NCBI GenBank assembly: GCA_043228905.1
Contig: JBHGNT010000008.1
Span: 16,182,001 to 16,246,000 of the forward strand
Direction: 5' to 3'
DNA: 64,000 bases
DNA from: Azolla caroliniana
Lineage: Eukaryota; Polypodiophyta
This document shows positions 45,557-57,416 of this stretch, in pieces. The position numbers were made by a program, and so were the translations under genes. Position 1 is the first letter of the stretch; every line of letters begins with the position of its first letter. The notes below the pieces were generated by a model. That model was not told where the DNA came from. It saw nothing but the letters and a program-made list of their open reading frames with translations, and made no database searches.

Positions 45557-45850
45557 AACCCCAAACGAACAAAATTCCGTAAACAACATAGAGGAAGATT
45601 GAAAGGAATTAGCAATCGCGGTAATAAAATATCTTTTGGAAAGTTTGCTCTCCAAGCTCTCGAACAGGCATGGATTACAACAAGACAAATAGAAGCGGGA
45701 AGAAGGGCAATAACGAGGTATGCTCGCCGTGGCGGTAAACTATGGATACGAGTTTTTCCCGACAAACCAATCACCATGAGACCTGCTGAAACACGCATGG
45801 GATCAGGCAAAGGATCTCCAGAGTATTGGGTATCTGTAGTCAAGCCAGGC
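45557..45850 (+). pseudogene. rpl16: rpl16 exon 2 fragment
   Basis: The plus strand encodes [20 protein letters not shown] through [15 protein letters not shown] to [15 protein letters not shown], most of plastid ribosomal protein L16. It begins where exon 2 normally starts after the group II intron. It ends abruptly at about 45851, where sequence of atpB in the opposite direction begins, so the last residues are missing. The frame itself is unbroken. Confidence 0.92.
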
Positions 45851-45851
45851 C

Positions 45852-46240
45852 AAGCTGGAGCGGACCTGTGAATCGGAAATTTTATACTACTTTCCACAGG
45901 ACCCATATTATCCATGGGTTTGCCAAGGACATTGAAAATTCGGCCAAGGGTAATTTCACCAACAAGAACGCTGAGAGGGGCTCCTGTATCAACAACACTC
46001 ATACCTCTCGTTAAACCGTCTGTAGCACTCATAGCTACGGCTCTGACTTCATTATTTACCCAACAATTGTTGTACTTCGCGAGTAACATTAATCTCTTGA
46101 CCCGCCGGATTACGTCCCTTAACAGTTAGTGAGTTGTAAATATTTGGCATTTCCCCCGGAGAAAGAGCAACATCCGATACTGGTCCAATGATCTGAGTAA
46201 CGTATCCCACATGGTTTTCCACCGATTTGGAAATTTCAAA
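45852..46240 (-). pseudogene. atpB: atpB N-terminal fragment
   Basis: The minus strand encodes [20 protein letters not shown], then after a frameshift near 46070 [19 protein letters not shown] and [19 protein letters not shown] to FPIHRSAPA. This is the N-terminal quarter of the plastid ATP synthase beta subunit. The nucleotide-binding P-loop, which lies further on, is missing. Confidence 0.92.
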
Positions 46241-46911
46241 AGAGGGAGAACTAGTTTTCGTAACTATTTTGGTGTATTATCTTTATTTGATTACTGAATC
46301 GATAGAGAGATATCTTATTTCGTCGCCGATCCATTATCTGTTGGTGGTGAAAAGAGAGTCGTTCGGAACAAACCCCTTTAGTTTATTTCCCTCGCAGATA
46401 TAATAATAGGTGGGTGGAACAAAGAGATAGGCGGAACTTTAGACAGACCCTGCCGAACCCCTCTCTCTTGTTTCATTTTGAGAGACTAACGAGTTGAACA
46501 TTCCATGGTATGATTAAGTTCATCCTGTCCAGCATGTCTTATCCATCGATTTTTCGTTATGGGTTTGGATGTCTGTCTCGAGAGACGGACCAACCGTTTG
46601 GTCCGATCCCTCGACTTCTTCTATCGACCAGTCTAACCATGAAGATATTCCCGAGTCAATCTATTGGAATGGGATAGATCCCTATTTCCAAAAGGATTTT
46701 TGAGAGGAACCCTAGTAGTTAGTTGCACTCCGCGTAAAACGCGATATAAAATAGTAATGTTCCATGCTTTAAATGGAGTTTCGATAAATAGAAGTATCGC
46801 GTGCAGCAGGTTCAAAAACCGAGATCCACTTCGCTTTATCGAAAAACTCCACCTATGCCGAGCAGATCTCATTCTTGCAAGATTTACCGATTCATTCATA
46901 GGGAGGAACCC
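46241..46911. other. atpB-rbcL spacer
   Basis: This lies between divergent atpB and rbcL starts, as in plastid genomes, and probably contains their promoters. I see no gene in it. Its length, about 670 bp, is in the range of the plastid spacer. Confidence 0.6.
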
Positions 46912-46962
46912 ATGTCACCACAAACGGAGACTAAAGCAGGTGTTGGATTCAAAGCTGGTGTT
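46912..46962 (+). pseudogene. rbcL: rbcL, first 17 codons
   Basis: The plus strand encodes MSPQTETKAGVGFKAGV, the start of the Rubisco large subunit, five bases after a GGGAGG ribosome-binding site (46901-46906). The homology stops after Val17, where KDYRLTYY should follow. The residues AGVGF rather than ASVGF are typical of non-flowering plants, as far as I recall. Confidence 0.92.
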
Positions 46963-47060
46963 AGAGAGGCAACCCCACGAGTCAAAATCTTGACGGAAAA
47001 ACGAGTGTATTTGTATATGGAGCTTGGTCTTCCACTTGAGCTAAGGGTGTTCCTACGATA

Positions 47061-47763
47061 ATGCTTATTGAGCGTGTTTCCCATTGGGTTTAATCTCCAA
47101 AACGGGAAAGATAGCTACATTACATTTTGCACAATGTGGTGGAGACTCAAAAACAAGACACATCTTATGGACTAATGCATTTATACAAAGAATAAGTTTA
47201 TTTGTGTTACTCAAATTTCCTGGGTAAAAGTTTGGGATTTTTTTTGGTTGTTTGGATAGATTTCTCATCTGGCTTATCAAGCAATATCTACTTCCTTCAA
47301 TGAACACGATTTTGGGTGTGTTGAAGTTTGAACCATCTCAATGGTATGTAGTTCTAAAGTTTTTGGCCAAAAAAAATTGCATAACGTTAAATTCTTAAAC
47401 TATTCTAATCTATGATCTCTATTTGGTTATCTATACCTATGGGACATCCCATTTCAAACCCACGTTCTTGATTTCGAGTGCTTACAAGCACTTTAATGTC
47501 TAATCAAAATTTTGTACATTTCTCTTTATTCTTTGTGGGGTTTCACCTCATATTGAGGTTCCCACTACTAAATAAGTAGTAGTAAGAAATGTGAGTGGAA
47601 AGAACATCATAGTGCTTGATATAGCTTAGCATTCATCAAAAAGATGTTTACGAAAAGGGTTCCACATGCAAACAAACCCTTTGACTTATTTCTAAGAAAA
47701 GGCAATTACATGTATATATATACAGCTAGCATGCATATATATATGTATTTGTTGGAGACCGTC
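47061..47763. other. Spacer between plastid block and LINE
   Basis: The stretch is AT-rich and has no recognisable gene. Confidence 0.5.
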
Positions 47764-47780
47764 AACCTTCATTTAAAACA
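47764..47780. repeat. 17-bp target duplication, left
   Basis: AACCTTCATTTAAAACA recurs exactly at 54041-54057 after the poly(A) tract. Confidence 0.93.
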
Positions 47781-47833
47781 AAACGAAGGATGAAGAGAAT
47801 GTTGCGCAGATCACTGTAGACGAAGAGGAAGAG

Positions 47834-49633
47834 ATGGCTGACACGGTACACCAGGGGAACTCTCACGCAGCGCCCCCGACAACTCCTCCACGGTCGGCCT
47901 TCACTGTCGTCTTCACACCGGAAGAAGAAGAGATATTGAAAAGAGAGGTAAGTCGTCTACATTCCTACTCAATAGTGTGTAGGATTATAGGTTTAAGGCC
48001 AAATAGAGGAGATTTGAGAGATCTCCTACAAGCGGCTTTCCAACATAGGATCGGAAAAATCGTCGATGTGCAATTTCTTGGACATGCTTTCTATCATTTA
48101 GAATTGGATACCACTGAATCCGTTGTGGTAATGTTGAATGCAAATACGATTAACATTCGAAATGCAATAGCTTGTTTTATGCCGTGGAAATCGGGCTTTG
48201 ATCCCGTCGAAATGTTGAATTCGGGGCATCGTTTGACCCCGATTTCCGTGGTTTTCCCGAGAATCCCTAAGGAATACATGGCTGTACTCCCATCAATTGC
48301 AGCAAGAATCGGCACGATTCTTCCTCCTCGAGAGGAGACAATAGGAATGAAATTAACGGGATACCCATCAATTCGAATACTAGTTTCCTCAATAGAAAAT
48401 TTACCTACTCAGGTACTTTTACCATCGCTTACCGGGAACTCGACATTCATGCAAAAATTGGAGTATATAGGTATGCGTGGACAATGCTTTTATTGTAAAC
48501 AGCAAGGCCATGTTTTGAAAGATTGCCCAAAAAAGAAGAACGGGGTTAGACCCTAGAATGGTACAAATAACGTGTATACAGACGTTAACCATGTTAATCT
48601 GGATAAGAAGCAACAATCTCATTTAGGTGGAGGAAGTGGAAAGGGGAAAAATGTTCAGCCATCCAAGGATGAAAAAGGGAAAAATATCCAAACATTCGAG
48701 GATGAGATATGGAAACCAATTGAAAAACGGCACTCAATACCCAATAAATGCATTGAATCTAAGGGTGCTCACGTAAGTATAGGCCGTTATGATGCCATAC
48801 AGGAACTAGATAACTCTTTGTCTCAAAATGATGTTCAGATATGCCAAATTAGTAATGTTTCTGAACAATCTACTCCTAATAGAGAAGGGACTGAATCAGT
48901 TAATAATCTTGTTATGGCCACTCAGAGCAAAACAATGGAATCAAGTAAACAACATTTGAACTTGAGTAATGTATCGCGAAACCTTCACAGATCTACAAAA
49001 CGTTCGTCTAGCTTGAGAGGGTTAAATGCGAACTTCATTCGCACAATCCCGATAAATTCTCAAGTAGAAAGTACTAGTGATTTTGCAATCAATCGATGGA
49101 ATGCCACATATGGGTTTGAGTTTTTGAAATTTTTGGGAGACATAGTTGATAATGGCAGTGCATCAATACATGTTCATGTTCTTTTCAAGACTATGCAATC
49201 TTTTGTAGGATTTTCTTTCCCTTTTTGTGGATATGATAAACAAACATGGGTGGCAGCGGATGTTAGATTGGTTATTAGACAACAAACACTACACTTCGCA
49301 AAATATGTTAATTGTGACAATTTTGGGGAAGTATTATTAAGGGGACTAGAGGCAGCAACTATACAACTCTTGCCAGTGTCTGATGTGATGGGGCGAAGGC
49401 AAGTGGTGGTATCCTTAGATGCTGCGATCCTTCCAAATTGTGGATATACCTATATCCATGAAGATGGACTATCGGAAGGTCAAATATTGGCTAAAGCTCA
49501 TCATCATTATAGAATGGTACGCAATACGATACCTTTACAATCGAAAAGTGGTGAACAAGATGGTAGTGAGGCCAATCTTGAGCCGTTAGCGAAAAACATG
49601 AAAATGGCATCACAGCAACCTAAGTTCCCTTAA
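47834..49633 (+). pseudogene. LINE ORF1 with one in-frame amber codon
   Basis: From the ATG at 47834 the frame runs 240 residues to TAG at 48554-48556 and continues in the same frame to TAA at 49631-49633, about 599 codons in all. The first part resembles the RNA-binding ORF1p of plant L1 elements and ends in a zinc knuckle, CFYCKQQGHVLKDC. After the amber codon comes a polar linker and a more ordered stretch (about 49080-49470; YGFEFLKFLGDIVDNGSASI, then RRQVVVSLDAAILPNCGY). The TAG could be a recent mutation or be read through; the context CCC-TAG-AAT is not a known strong readthrough signal. The stop of ORF1 touches the start of ORF2 (TAAATG), which suggests coupled re-initiation. Confidence 0.85.
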
Positions 49634-52600
49634 ATGCGAGTGATGTCATGGAATGTTCAGGGGTTAGGGGGCCCCTTATATAGACGATACAAGTATCGTC
49701 TCCGTCAAGAAATCAACAAATGCATAGTGGGTGGATCCCTCGACTTTCTTTTAATACAAGAACATCATTTAAATACTTTTAGAATTTCTCGGTATGGTTC
49801 TATTTTATCTGGAAATTGGGACATGTTTTGGTCCCCCGCGATAGGCAACACGGAAGTCCGTGGTGGGGTTTGTATGGCTATTTCTCAGAGGTGGATTCCA
49901 TCCATTATACAAAAACAAGTGATCATTCCTGGAAGGGCTCAATATGTTATTATGCAAGAGGGGGAGATTATATGGGGACTCTTGAATATATATGCTCCTA
50001 ATACTGCTTCTGCTAGGCAACAATTTTGGAAAGAATTATTAGAGAATCTGCCTTCCCTTGATCATTGGTGTATCGCTGGTGACTTCAATATGCTTGAGGA
50101 CCCCATTGATAGAATGGGAGGTAGCTCAACTACGATACATGGCCATGAATTAGCAATGTGGGAACAATTGGTGTTCTCCTTACAAATTTTAGATGCTTGG
50201 CATGCTCCTTCGATGGTTCATACAAATACCTCTCTTTTATTTTCAAGATCAGATAGACGTGTAAATGGTACTAACTTAGCTCGATTGGATAGATTCTATG
50301 TATCTGGCAAATTTATTTCAGCAACTGGTACAATACATATAATGCCAGGGACTACCTTCTCTGATCATGCTCCAGTGATTCTTTCAATATCAACCCAAAA
50401 CCTTAAAGAATTCTCCAATATGAAGATTCCTGAAAATCTGCTGTTAGACAATAGCTTTTCCTTACAAGTGGCTCAATTATGGTCACAAAAGGATGTTGTA
50501 CAGGAATCAATGGCGGTGCGGGTAGCTAATGGCTTACGATGTATTTCAGAATTTTTTAGGGGTAAATCTAAGGAGAGGTTCTCTATGATCCAAGAAAAGG
50601 AGAAACGGTCTCGTACTTCTCTTGTTTCTCTACAACGATTACAAGAACGTTATCCACACTGTACTTGGATTGCTGAGAAAATTGGGTCAGCAAAACAAGA
50701 ACTTGCTGTACTATTAGAAAAGCGTGCAGAATTTCAATACCATAATAGGGCATCTAGTTGGACCCAAATGGGTGATAAATGTACAGCTGAATTTTTTCAT
50801 GCAATGAGACCCAATCATAATGCGGTTTCAATCAAACAACTACAAGATGAGAATGGGACCATCTCATCTGACCCTAAAGTGATGAGAGAAATAGCCACAC
50901 GATACTATTCCAACCTACTATCAGCTATTTCATTCTCCGATGAGGATTTAATAAGTCGGTCTTGTGTATGGAATAAAATGAGTTCAAGAATAACACAAGA
51001 TATGAATGCCAGTCTTCAAGACGTTCTTACTCATGAGGAATTGAGTGAAGCACTCCAAGCTTTGCCTAAGAATACTTGTCCAGGTATGGATGGATTAACC
51101 CCATCATTTTTCATTAAATATTGGGACTTGTTTAAATCAGATTTATGTACAACATTCCAACAAATTCTTCGAGAGGGCATTATGCCTTCACATTTTACAG
51201 AAGGAATAATTTACCTTATCCCTAAATCAGAAGGTCCTTCATTGGACATCAAGAAATGGCGCCCAATTACATTACTGAATACGGTGTATAAAATCCTAGC
51301 TAAAGCGCTTAGTATAAGACTTGGTACTATAATGCCTATAGTTATACATCCGTCGCAAACAGGATTTATTCAGGAAAGGAGCATATTGGATAATGTGTAT
51401 ACATTTTGGGAATCTGCTGCCTTGGCAGCCAAATCTAATCAAGAGTTGGCCATTGTTATGCTTGATTTTGAGAAAGCTTATGACCGTGTTGACTGGGAAT
51501 TTTTACAAGGTGTACTGGCTCGTTTTGGTTTCTCGAAAGAATGGATAAAAGGTATTTCTTCATTATATAATTCGGCACAAAGCAGAGTCTTACTGGTTGG
51601 GAATTATGGACCTTTGTTTACTATTTCTCGATCAGTTCGACAGGGTTGTCCTTTAGCTCCTTTCTTGTTTCTGTTTTTTGCTGAGGCAATGATTTCCTTT
51701 TTGAATGCTGGTGATATTGGTATACGCGGAATACGCATCCCATTCTCACATATAGAAGTAAGGGACGCTGAATTTGCAGATGACACTGCCCTATATTTAA
51801 AAGGTGATTTGGAAAATCTGCAGAAAACAGAATTGGCCATATCCACATTTTGTAAGGCTTCGGGTGCACTGGTTAATTGGAACAAGTCCTTTGCATTTTG
51901 GGTGGGGGATGTAGAGCCTCCACTATGGAGTCCACACCCGCAATTTCGATGGATACCATCAGGTTGTCCAGTTCGATACTTAGGGTGTACGATAGGTATT
52001 GATCTTTCAATGGAAAATCAAGTGGCACCCCTCCTATTGTCACTGCGGAAAAAGTTGTTGTTATGGAGTTCAGCCAAGCTATCTTTTGCTGGTCGGATTG
52101 TAGTGGCTAATCAGGTTTTATTGGCTTCAACATGGTATGTTTTGTCATGTTGGATATTCTCCAAGTCATGTATTCTGAAAATACGTAGATTGGTTCGTAA
52201 CTTCTTGTGGTCCGGTAAAACAGAAGGCAATGCTCGGTCCAAAGTGAAATGGGATGTTATTACCTTACCTCGCTCTAAAGGAGGATTAAGTATTATTGAT
52301 CCAGTGGACCAATCAAGAGCATTGTTAAGTAAGTTGCTCGTTAGAGGATTTATGCCGGGGCAAGAGATATGGAAAGTATTATTGCTTGACCGTTGCTCAG
52401 ATTGCTTTCCTCGTTTAGGTGCTCCCTGGTCGAAGGATGTGAATTGGATATTTAGGGAAAATTTCCGAGTACCTTCAGCCACTAGATGGGAAGACAAATT
52501 TATTAGGACATTATTTGCAGCATGGAAACAAGTACTACCTGGTTTGCTTCGCAATAAACCGAACCCCAAACATTATCTTGAGTATCTCAGACAAAAGATA

Positions 52601-53977
52601 GTTTGGAACCCGTTGTTTACAACATCAGATGGTTTTGTGTTGGGTTCTAGACAATGGTTATCGTGGGGAAAAATGACAGAAGGTCCCGCGAAAACAGTTC
52701 AGACTTGGAAAGAATTTTTATCGCGATCGTTGGAAGAACAAAAAGAAATCTTACGTAATATGCATGGCGGACATATAATGTACCAACAAATTCAAGAAGC
52801 TATGAGTAGACAACCCATACCACCCAATAACACTAACCATAGATGGATTGGGTTTTTTTCAAGATTGGAAGTACTCTTGGCTATTAAGGGTTATTCAAAT
52901 GATAAGACATACCGGTTGTTTGAGGTGGATGAAACAAATCAATTGTCTCAGTCCGGGGAAATGGTGATAGATTACCCCTATGCCATTGAGCACAAGATAA
53001 GGATAATTGGATATGCCGATCGTAAATGGTATATTGATCCAATGATAGAGGAAATAAAGACACATTGGAAGCTGTGGGTGTTAGCTAAAAGACCGGTATT
53101 CAGATTAGATTGGGACCCAATTGACTATCATTGGACAGATCCTTACACGGGTAACAAGTTCAATTTCTTCCAATATTCTGTACAGTTGGGAAGACATGTA
53201 CTTTCAGATACACGTGATGTGGTACCAGCTGCATCTCAATATTGGAATCAACAAGGTATTACTCCCCAATTCCTTGCAAAATTCTGGGCTATCTTATGGG
53301 CAAGAAAACAGCAACACAAAATATTACATGTACAGTGGTTAGTTGTACACAAGGCGTTGCCGGTTGGCACATGGTTGCATAGGATGGGAGTGTCTTCATG
53401 TTGTACTCGATGTCATTTACAAACGGAAACTCAAAAACATTGTTTATGGGAATGCATTGATTCTCAACAGATATGGCAACGGCTCCTTAGAATTTTCGCT
53501 AATTATTTTCCCCCGTTGGTTCTCACTTGGGGCATGGTCGTTTGGACATCACTTGCCCGTGATGTGTTCCATTATGGCATCGAATCTATGGACCATGGGT
53601 TTTACACTAAAAATGGAAGTGTTCGTACATTATCACTGATGTCATTACAGTTTTCAGGACTAAGGAAGGAAGTTCAGCCAATATGGGAGATATTGAGTAG
53701 TACCACTGTCTATCACATTTGGAAAGCTCGGTGTTCTCTCGTTTTCCATAATCTGAAAACACCACCTGCTGAAGTGATTTCAAATATTTGGTTAGAGATA
53801 GTTCATGCTTTGAAGGGTCAATGGGATGGTATAGTGGGAGATTCTGATGCTAAAATTGCTCAACGGCATGAGTTTCTTATTATCTGGACAGCTACTCCAT
53901 TTGTGACATCCAGGTACACTACTCCTTATTGGCATTTTCAGCCACCGAAATGGTTGTTTCCCCCGCCGATTACATAG
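49634..53977 (+). CDS. LINE ORF2: endonuclease and reverse transcriptase, intact
   Basis: This 1447-residue protein nicks target DNA and copies the element RNA there. The N-terminal endonuclease has MSWNVQGLGG at 4-13, the QE pair in LLIQEHHLN, GDFN near residue 149 and SDH near 243. RT shows KKWRPITLLNTVYKILAK, DFEKAYDRVDW, SVRQGCPLAPFLF and the catalytic FADD near 713-716. Near the C-terminus lies the zinc-binding domain CTRCHLQTETQKHCLWEC, followed by YHIWKARCSLVFHN. I see no RNase H domain. The frame has no stop or shift, so the protein may be active. It starts immediately after the ORF1 stop. Confidence 0.96.
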   Translation: MRVMSWNVQGLGGPLYRRYKYRLRQEINKCIVGGSLDFLLIQEHHLNTFRISRYGSILSGNWDMFWSPAIGNTEVRGGVCMAISQRWIPSIIQKQVIIPGRAQYVIMQEGEIIWGLLNIYAPNTASARQQFWKELLENLPSLDHWCIAGDFNMLEDPIDRMGGSSTTIHGHELAMWEQLVFSLQILDAWHAPSMVHTNTSLLFSRSDRRVNGTNLARLDRFYVSGKFISATGTIHIMPGTTFSDHAPVILSISTQNLKEFSNMKIPENLLLDNSFSLQVAQLWSQKDVVQESMAVRVANGLRCISEFFRGKSKERFSMIQEKEKRSRTSLVSLQRLQERYPHCTWIAEKIGSAKQELAVLLEKRAEFQYHNRASSWTQMGDKCTAEFFHAMRPNHNAVSIKQLQDENGTISSDPKVMREIATRYYSNLLSAISFSDEDLISRSCVWNKMSSRITQDMNASLQDVLTHEELSEALQALPKNTCPGMDGLTPSFFIKYWDLFKSDLCTTFQQILREGIMPSHFTEGIIYLIPKSEGPSLDIKKWRPITLLNTVYKILAKALSIRLGTIMPIVIHPSQTGFIQERSILDNVYTFWESAALAAKSNQELAIVMLDFEKAYDRVDWEFLQGVLARFGFSKEWIKGISSLYNSAQSRVLLVGNYGPLFTISRSVRQGCPLAPFLFLFFAEAMISFLNAGDIGIRGIRIPFSHIEVRDAEFADDTALYLKGDLENLQKTELAISTFCKASGALVNWNKSFAFWVGDVEPPLWSPHPQFRWIPSGCPVRYLGCTIGIDLSMENQVAPLLLSLRKKLLLWSSAKLSFAGRIVVANQVLLASTWYVLSCWIFSKSCILKIRRLVRNFLWSGKTEGNARSKVKWDVITLPRSKGGLSIIDPVDQSRALLSKLLVRGFMPGQEIWKVLLLDRCSDCFPRLGAPWSKDVNWIFRENFRVPSATRWEDKFIRTLFAAWKQVLPGLLRNKPNPKHYLEYLRQKIVWNPLFTTSDGFVLGSRQWLSWGKMTEGPAKTVQTWKEFLSRSLEEQKEILRNMHGGHIMYQQIQEAMSRQPIPPNNTNHRWIGFFSRLEVLLAIKGYSNDKTYRLFEVDETNQLSQSGEMVIDYPYAIEHKIRIIGYADRKWYIDPMIEEIKTHWKLWVLAKRPVFRLDWDPIDYHWTDPYTGNKFNFFQYSVQLGRHVLSDTRDVVPAASQYWNQQGITPQFLAKFWAILWARKQQHKILHVQWLVVHKALPVGTWLHRMGVSSCCTRCHLQTETQKHCLWECIDSQQIWQRLLRIFANYFPPLVLTWGMVVWTSLARDVFHYGIESMDHGFYTKNGSVRTLSLMSLQFSGLRKEVQPIWEILSSTTVYHIWKARCSLVFHNLKTPPAEVISNIWLEIVHALKGQWDGIVGDSDAKIAQRHEFLIIWTATPFVTSRYTTPYWHFQPPKWLFPPPIT

Positions 53978-54040
53978 AGGTTTAAAATCTTGTAATTTGT
54001 TTATACTAATGACAGGATATCTTCTTTAAAAAAAAAAAAA

Positions 54041-54057
54041 AACCTTCATTTAAAACA
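54041..54057. repeat. 17-bp target duplication, right
   Basis: It is the exact second copy of 47764-47780, directly after the A tract. Confidence 0.93.
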
Positions 54058-54529
54058 TTTTGCTTCCATTTTCTCTTTGCTTTACACATAGCCATAGATT
54101 GACATATTCGCATTCATGGGGTTTCCCATTCAAATGAAAACGAATATGTATACGAATGCATGGTCAAGTATTCGTTTAACAAAAGAGAGAGAGAGAGAGA
54201 GTATATGAACTCCCTCCTTTTTAGTTTCCTAGTGTTAGGTAGTGGAGCAAGAATGGGTCTGGTTCGCTAGGTGAAGCACCAAGAAGTTAAAGATGTAACT
54301 AACACGATTATAAATAGAAACAAAGGAGGTCCAATGAGGACACTTTTTGGAGCCTACTCTATGTATGTTACATTGGTGGAGATGACAGGCTCTTGCCACG
54401 CCGTCGGAGGGTGTAGAGTAGTCCAACCGACTTCTTGAAGGAGCACAGTAGGCCGGCAACCAACTCTTCCCATTAGCAGCCAATAATCACCGTCGGGTCA
54501 CCATCCACGACACAAAGATCTCATACACC
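54058..54529. other. Spacer, possible 5' part of decayed Gypsy
   Basis: No gene is recognised. GATTATAAATAG at about 54308 could be a TATA box of a decayed LTR upstream of the Gypsy remnant, but no second LTR copy is visible. An AG microsatellite lies at 54184-54201. Confidence 0.35.
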
Positions 54530-57416
54530 ATGCAACAATCGGAAGCGGATAACACTGTCAACATGCAACCTGAATTCATAGAACACGCACAGGTTAACCC
54601 TGCCATGGAGCGGATGTTTCAGGCGATGTCAACAATGACGATGCAAGGAAATCATACAAACCAAACACTTATGACATGGCTTACAAATCAGTCTGCTGGT
54701 GCAACGACCAACAAACAGAAAGATTTAAGAATCCACCCAAGATCCTTCTCAGGTCTTCCAACAGAAGATGTTCTAGCATGGTTGGATCATTTCGACAATG
54801 TGGCGAGTTACCATGAATGGCGTGACGAAAGTGCGTGCTGGAGTATGTTGCCGCCACTTGGTTCATTCAACAACCCCGTGGAAATCAAACAGAATTGGAC
54901 CTACTTACGCGAGCAACTCATACAACACTTCGCAAACAACGATGTCACACAAACACCCCTCCAACAATTAAACAATCTACATCAACAAGCACATGAACCA
55001 GTGGCACAATTCGTTGTCAAAATGAAATAGTTATTACTGCGTGTCGACCCCAATATGAAGGAAACCATGAAGCTCTATTTTCTACTACCACGATTACGCC
55101 ATGACATATACTGTCGTGTCAAAGACCAAGGCCCAACGACATTCCAGATGGTTGTGCAAATCGCACAACGAATTGAGGCACCGGATTACATCGACCTATC
55201 ACAACCGACACCACCTGCAAATAACAATATTCAAAAGACAACAATTGAGCCGACCGATGGCCCAATGAACATAGACGTCCAAAATGTACAATTCAGCACT
55301 AAAAAGAACTAAGTACCAGATAGAGACAATCATGGTAAGCCCCGTTGTTTCTATTGTAATGGGTTGGCCATGTTAAAAAATATTGTAGGAAGTTTGTAGC
55401 CTCTAGACATCATCAAAATGCACAAATCCAATTGGCCGACACTACATCACTTGCCATGGAACAGGGAAACAACCAAGCGGGACGTTGACGGAAGAGCAGC
55501 TCCCGCACATTCAAGCCGCAACCTCTTCCGGATGGATGGTATGTTTCACAATAACACAAATAGATAACACATCACATGAAGCCCTTTTAGATTCAGGAAG
55601 CACCATATCTTCAATTAGACTTGTAGATTTAGTTTAGTAACTGAATTTACCTACTTCACCCGCAGCGCCAATTCAGGTCATCTTTGGCGATAAGCAAAAA
55701 ATATACCAATCCGCTAGACACGCACATTGTACATTCACCCTTGCTGAACACACCTTTTTTCATTCCTTCTACGTCTTACTGCACCAACTATTTCTAATGA
55801 CGTTAGGTTGTAATTGGTTTATAAAGAATGGCGCACAACTGCACGTTGATACACAAACATTAGTTTTACCTAATACAAAGCCATTAGCCACAATTCCATT
55901 ACTTAACACTCCACAATTTAGCCCACACATCTTGCACACACAAATTCACCTAGAACCACCACAAGTATGCTAGTTGCAATTCGTAGTATCCTTTGGCAGT
56001 TCCCCGACCTATTTCACATGTCTACAAAGACAACCAAGATCAATCTTCTGGTGCAACATTCTATTCCCACAATCAATTCAAAACCAGTTCGAACCGCCCC
56101 CTGATGACGATCACCGTTAGATAATCATCGAATCCATCAAGCAGTACAAGGCATGCTAGAGAAAGACATCATCAAGCCATCAAGTAGCGATTGGATTTCA
56201 GAGCCACATCTCGTCCGTAAGGATGATGGTACGTTCCGTTTTTGCATCGATTTCAGGCCCTTGAACAAGATCACGAAGCATGATCTCTATCTATTGCCAC
56301 GCATCGATGACTTGTTAGATCAAGTCGGGAAGTCAAGTTATTTCACATCACTAGATCTTGCGTCAGGGTACTGGCAGATCCCAAAACAACTTTTCGCACA
56401 CAACATGGTTTATTCCAATTTAAAAGAATGTCATTCGTTCTATTTGATTCTGGAAGCACGTTCCAAAGAATGGCAAATACAATCTTTCAAGACCTCATCA
56501 ATGAGGGTGTGGTGCTGGTGCACCTTGATGATATCCTGATCCATACTTCTGCAATTGCAATGGAAGAAATGTCAACGGGGTGCGGCATCGTTGAAGTTCT
56601 TGGGATTTATCATTTCAACCACCGGCATTAGCATGGATCCTGCAAAAATCAAAGCCATAACAGATTATCCAACCCCAACTAACGTCAAAACATTACAAAG
56701 TTTCCTAGGACTAGTGAATTTTTCACTACGGTATATACCACAGTTGGCCACGGTCACACAGTCGCTTCGAATGCTTTTGAAGAAGGGAACCCAATTTACG
56801 CGGTCCACCGCCTACATAAATAGTTTTAATGAAATAAAAAAGCTCATCAGCGATGCAGCCACATTAGCTTTTCCTGATTTTAGCCGGACATTCTGGGTAC
56901 AGACAAATGCGTCTAATTTAGTAATAGGTGCAGTATTGTTACAACAAGACCACACAAATGAATGGTGACCTATTGCTTACATCAATCGAGCACTCACAAA
57001 TGCAGAACAAAATACTCAACCACAGAGAAGGAATTCTTGGCAGTGATCTAGCCCTTACAGAAATTCCACCCTTATTTGCACGGTACCACAGTGCAAGTCG
57101 AGATAGACCATCAGCAACTCCTCTCCTTGATCAACAAAAGTCATCCACTAGGACGACTACTCATGTGGGCCTTGGCAATGTAGGAATACAAATTTACCCT
57201 AACTTACCACCGAGGCATCACGAATATAGTCGCGGATTCCTTATCCCGAATTGAGCATCAAGTCTCCCAACTCAGCATACAAAAAGATGAGCCCCCTGTT
57301 CACCCCCAACAAATCGTGGAGCTACAACAACAAGGCCCTACTATTGAAGAGTTAATCCTACAAATCAAAGGAGGTAGGAAAAGTCACATCCATCGTAACT
57401 TTATAATTATTGTCAA
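54530..57416 (+). pseudogene. Decayed Gypsy gag-pol, lacking integrase
   Basis: From the ATG at 54530 the plus strand encodes a gag (LRIHPRSFSGLPTEDVLAWL, then QQLNNLHQQAHEPVAQFV) with a stop at 55028, then continues to 55312. A zinc knuckle start (CFYCNG) lies near 55347. A protease motif LLDSGSTISS is near 55590. RT gives IIKPSSSDWISEPHLVRKDD and SLDLASGYWQI (56153-56390) and LVHLDDILIH (56518). RNase H gives FWVQTNASNLVIGAVLL (56890) and VADSLSRIEHQ (about 57230). The sequence ends at 57416, where a Copia LTR begins, so integrase and 3' LTR are missing. Many stops and frameshifts show it is old. It is a different lineage from the intact Gypsy, as its protease and RT motifs are the common forms. 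Confidence 0.85.

Larger units (their letters stand above)
47781..54040 (+). mobile_element. Full-length L1-type LINE
   Basis: The 6260-bp element is flanked by exact 17-bp target duplications and ends in about 13 A. It has ORF1 (47834-49633, one in-frame TAG) and ORF2 (49634-53977, intact). The leader before ORF1 is only about 53 bp, so the annotated start may be slightly truncated or naturally short. The exact duplications, the intact ORF2 and the pure A tail point to a young insertion. It is related to the truncated LINE at 20477 but to a different family from the tails at 18960 and 24418. Confidence 0.95.
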
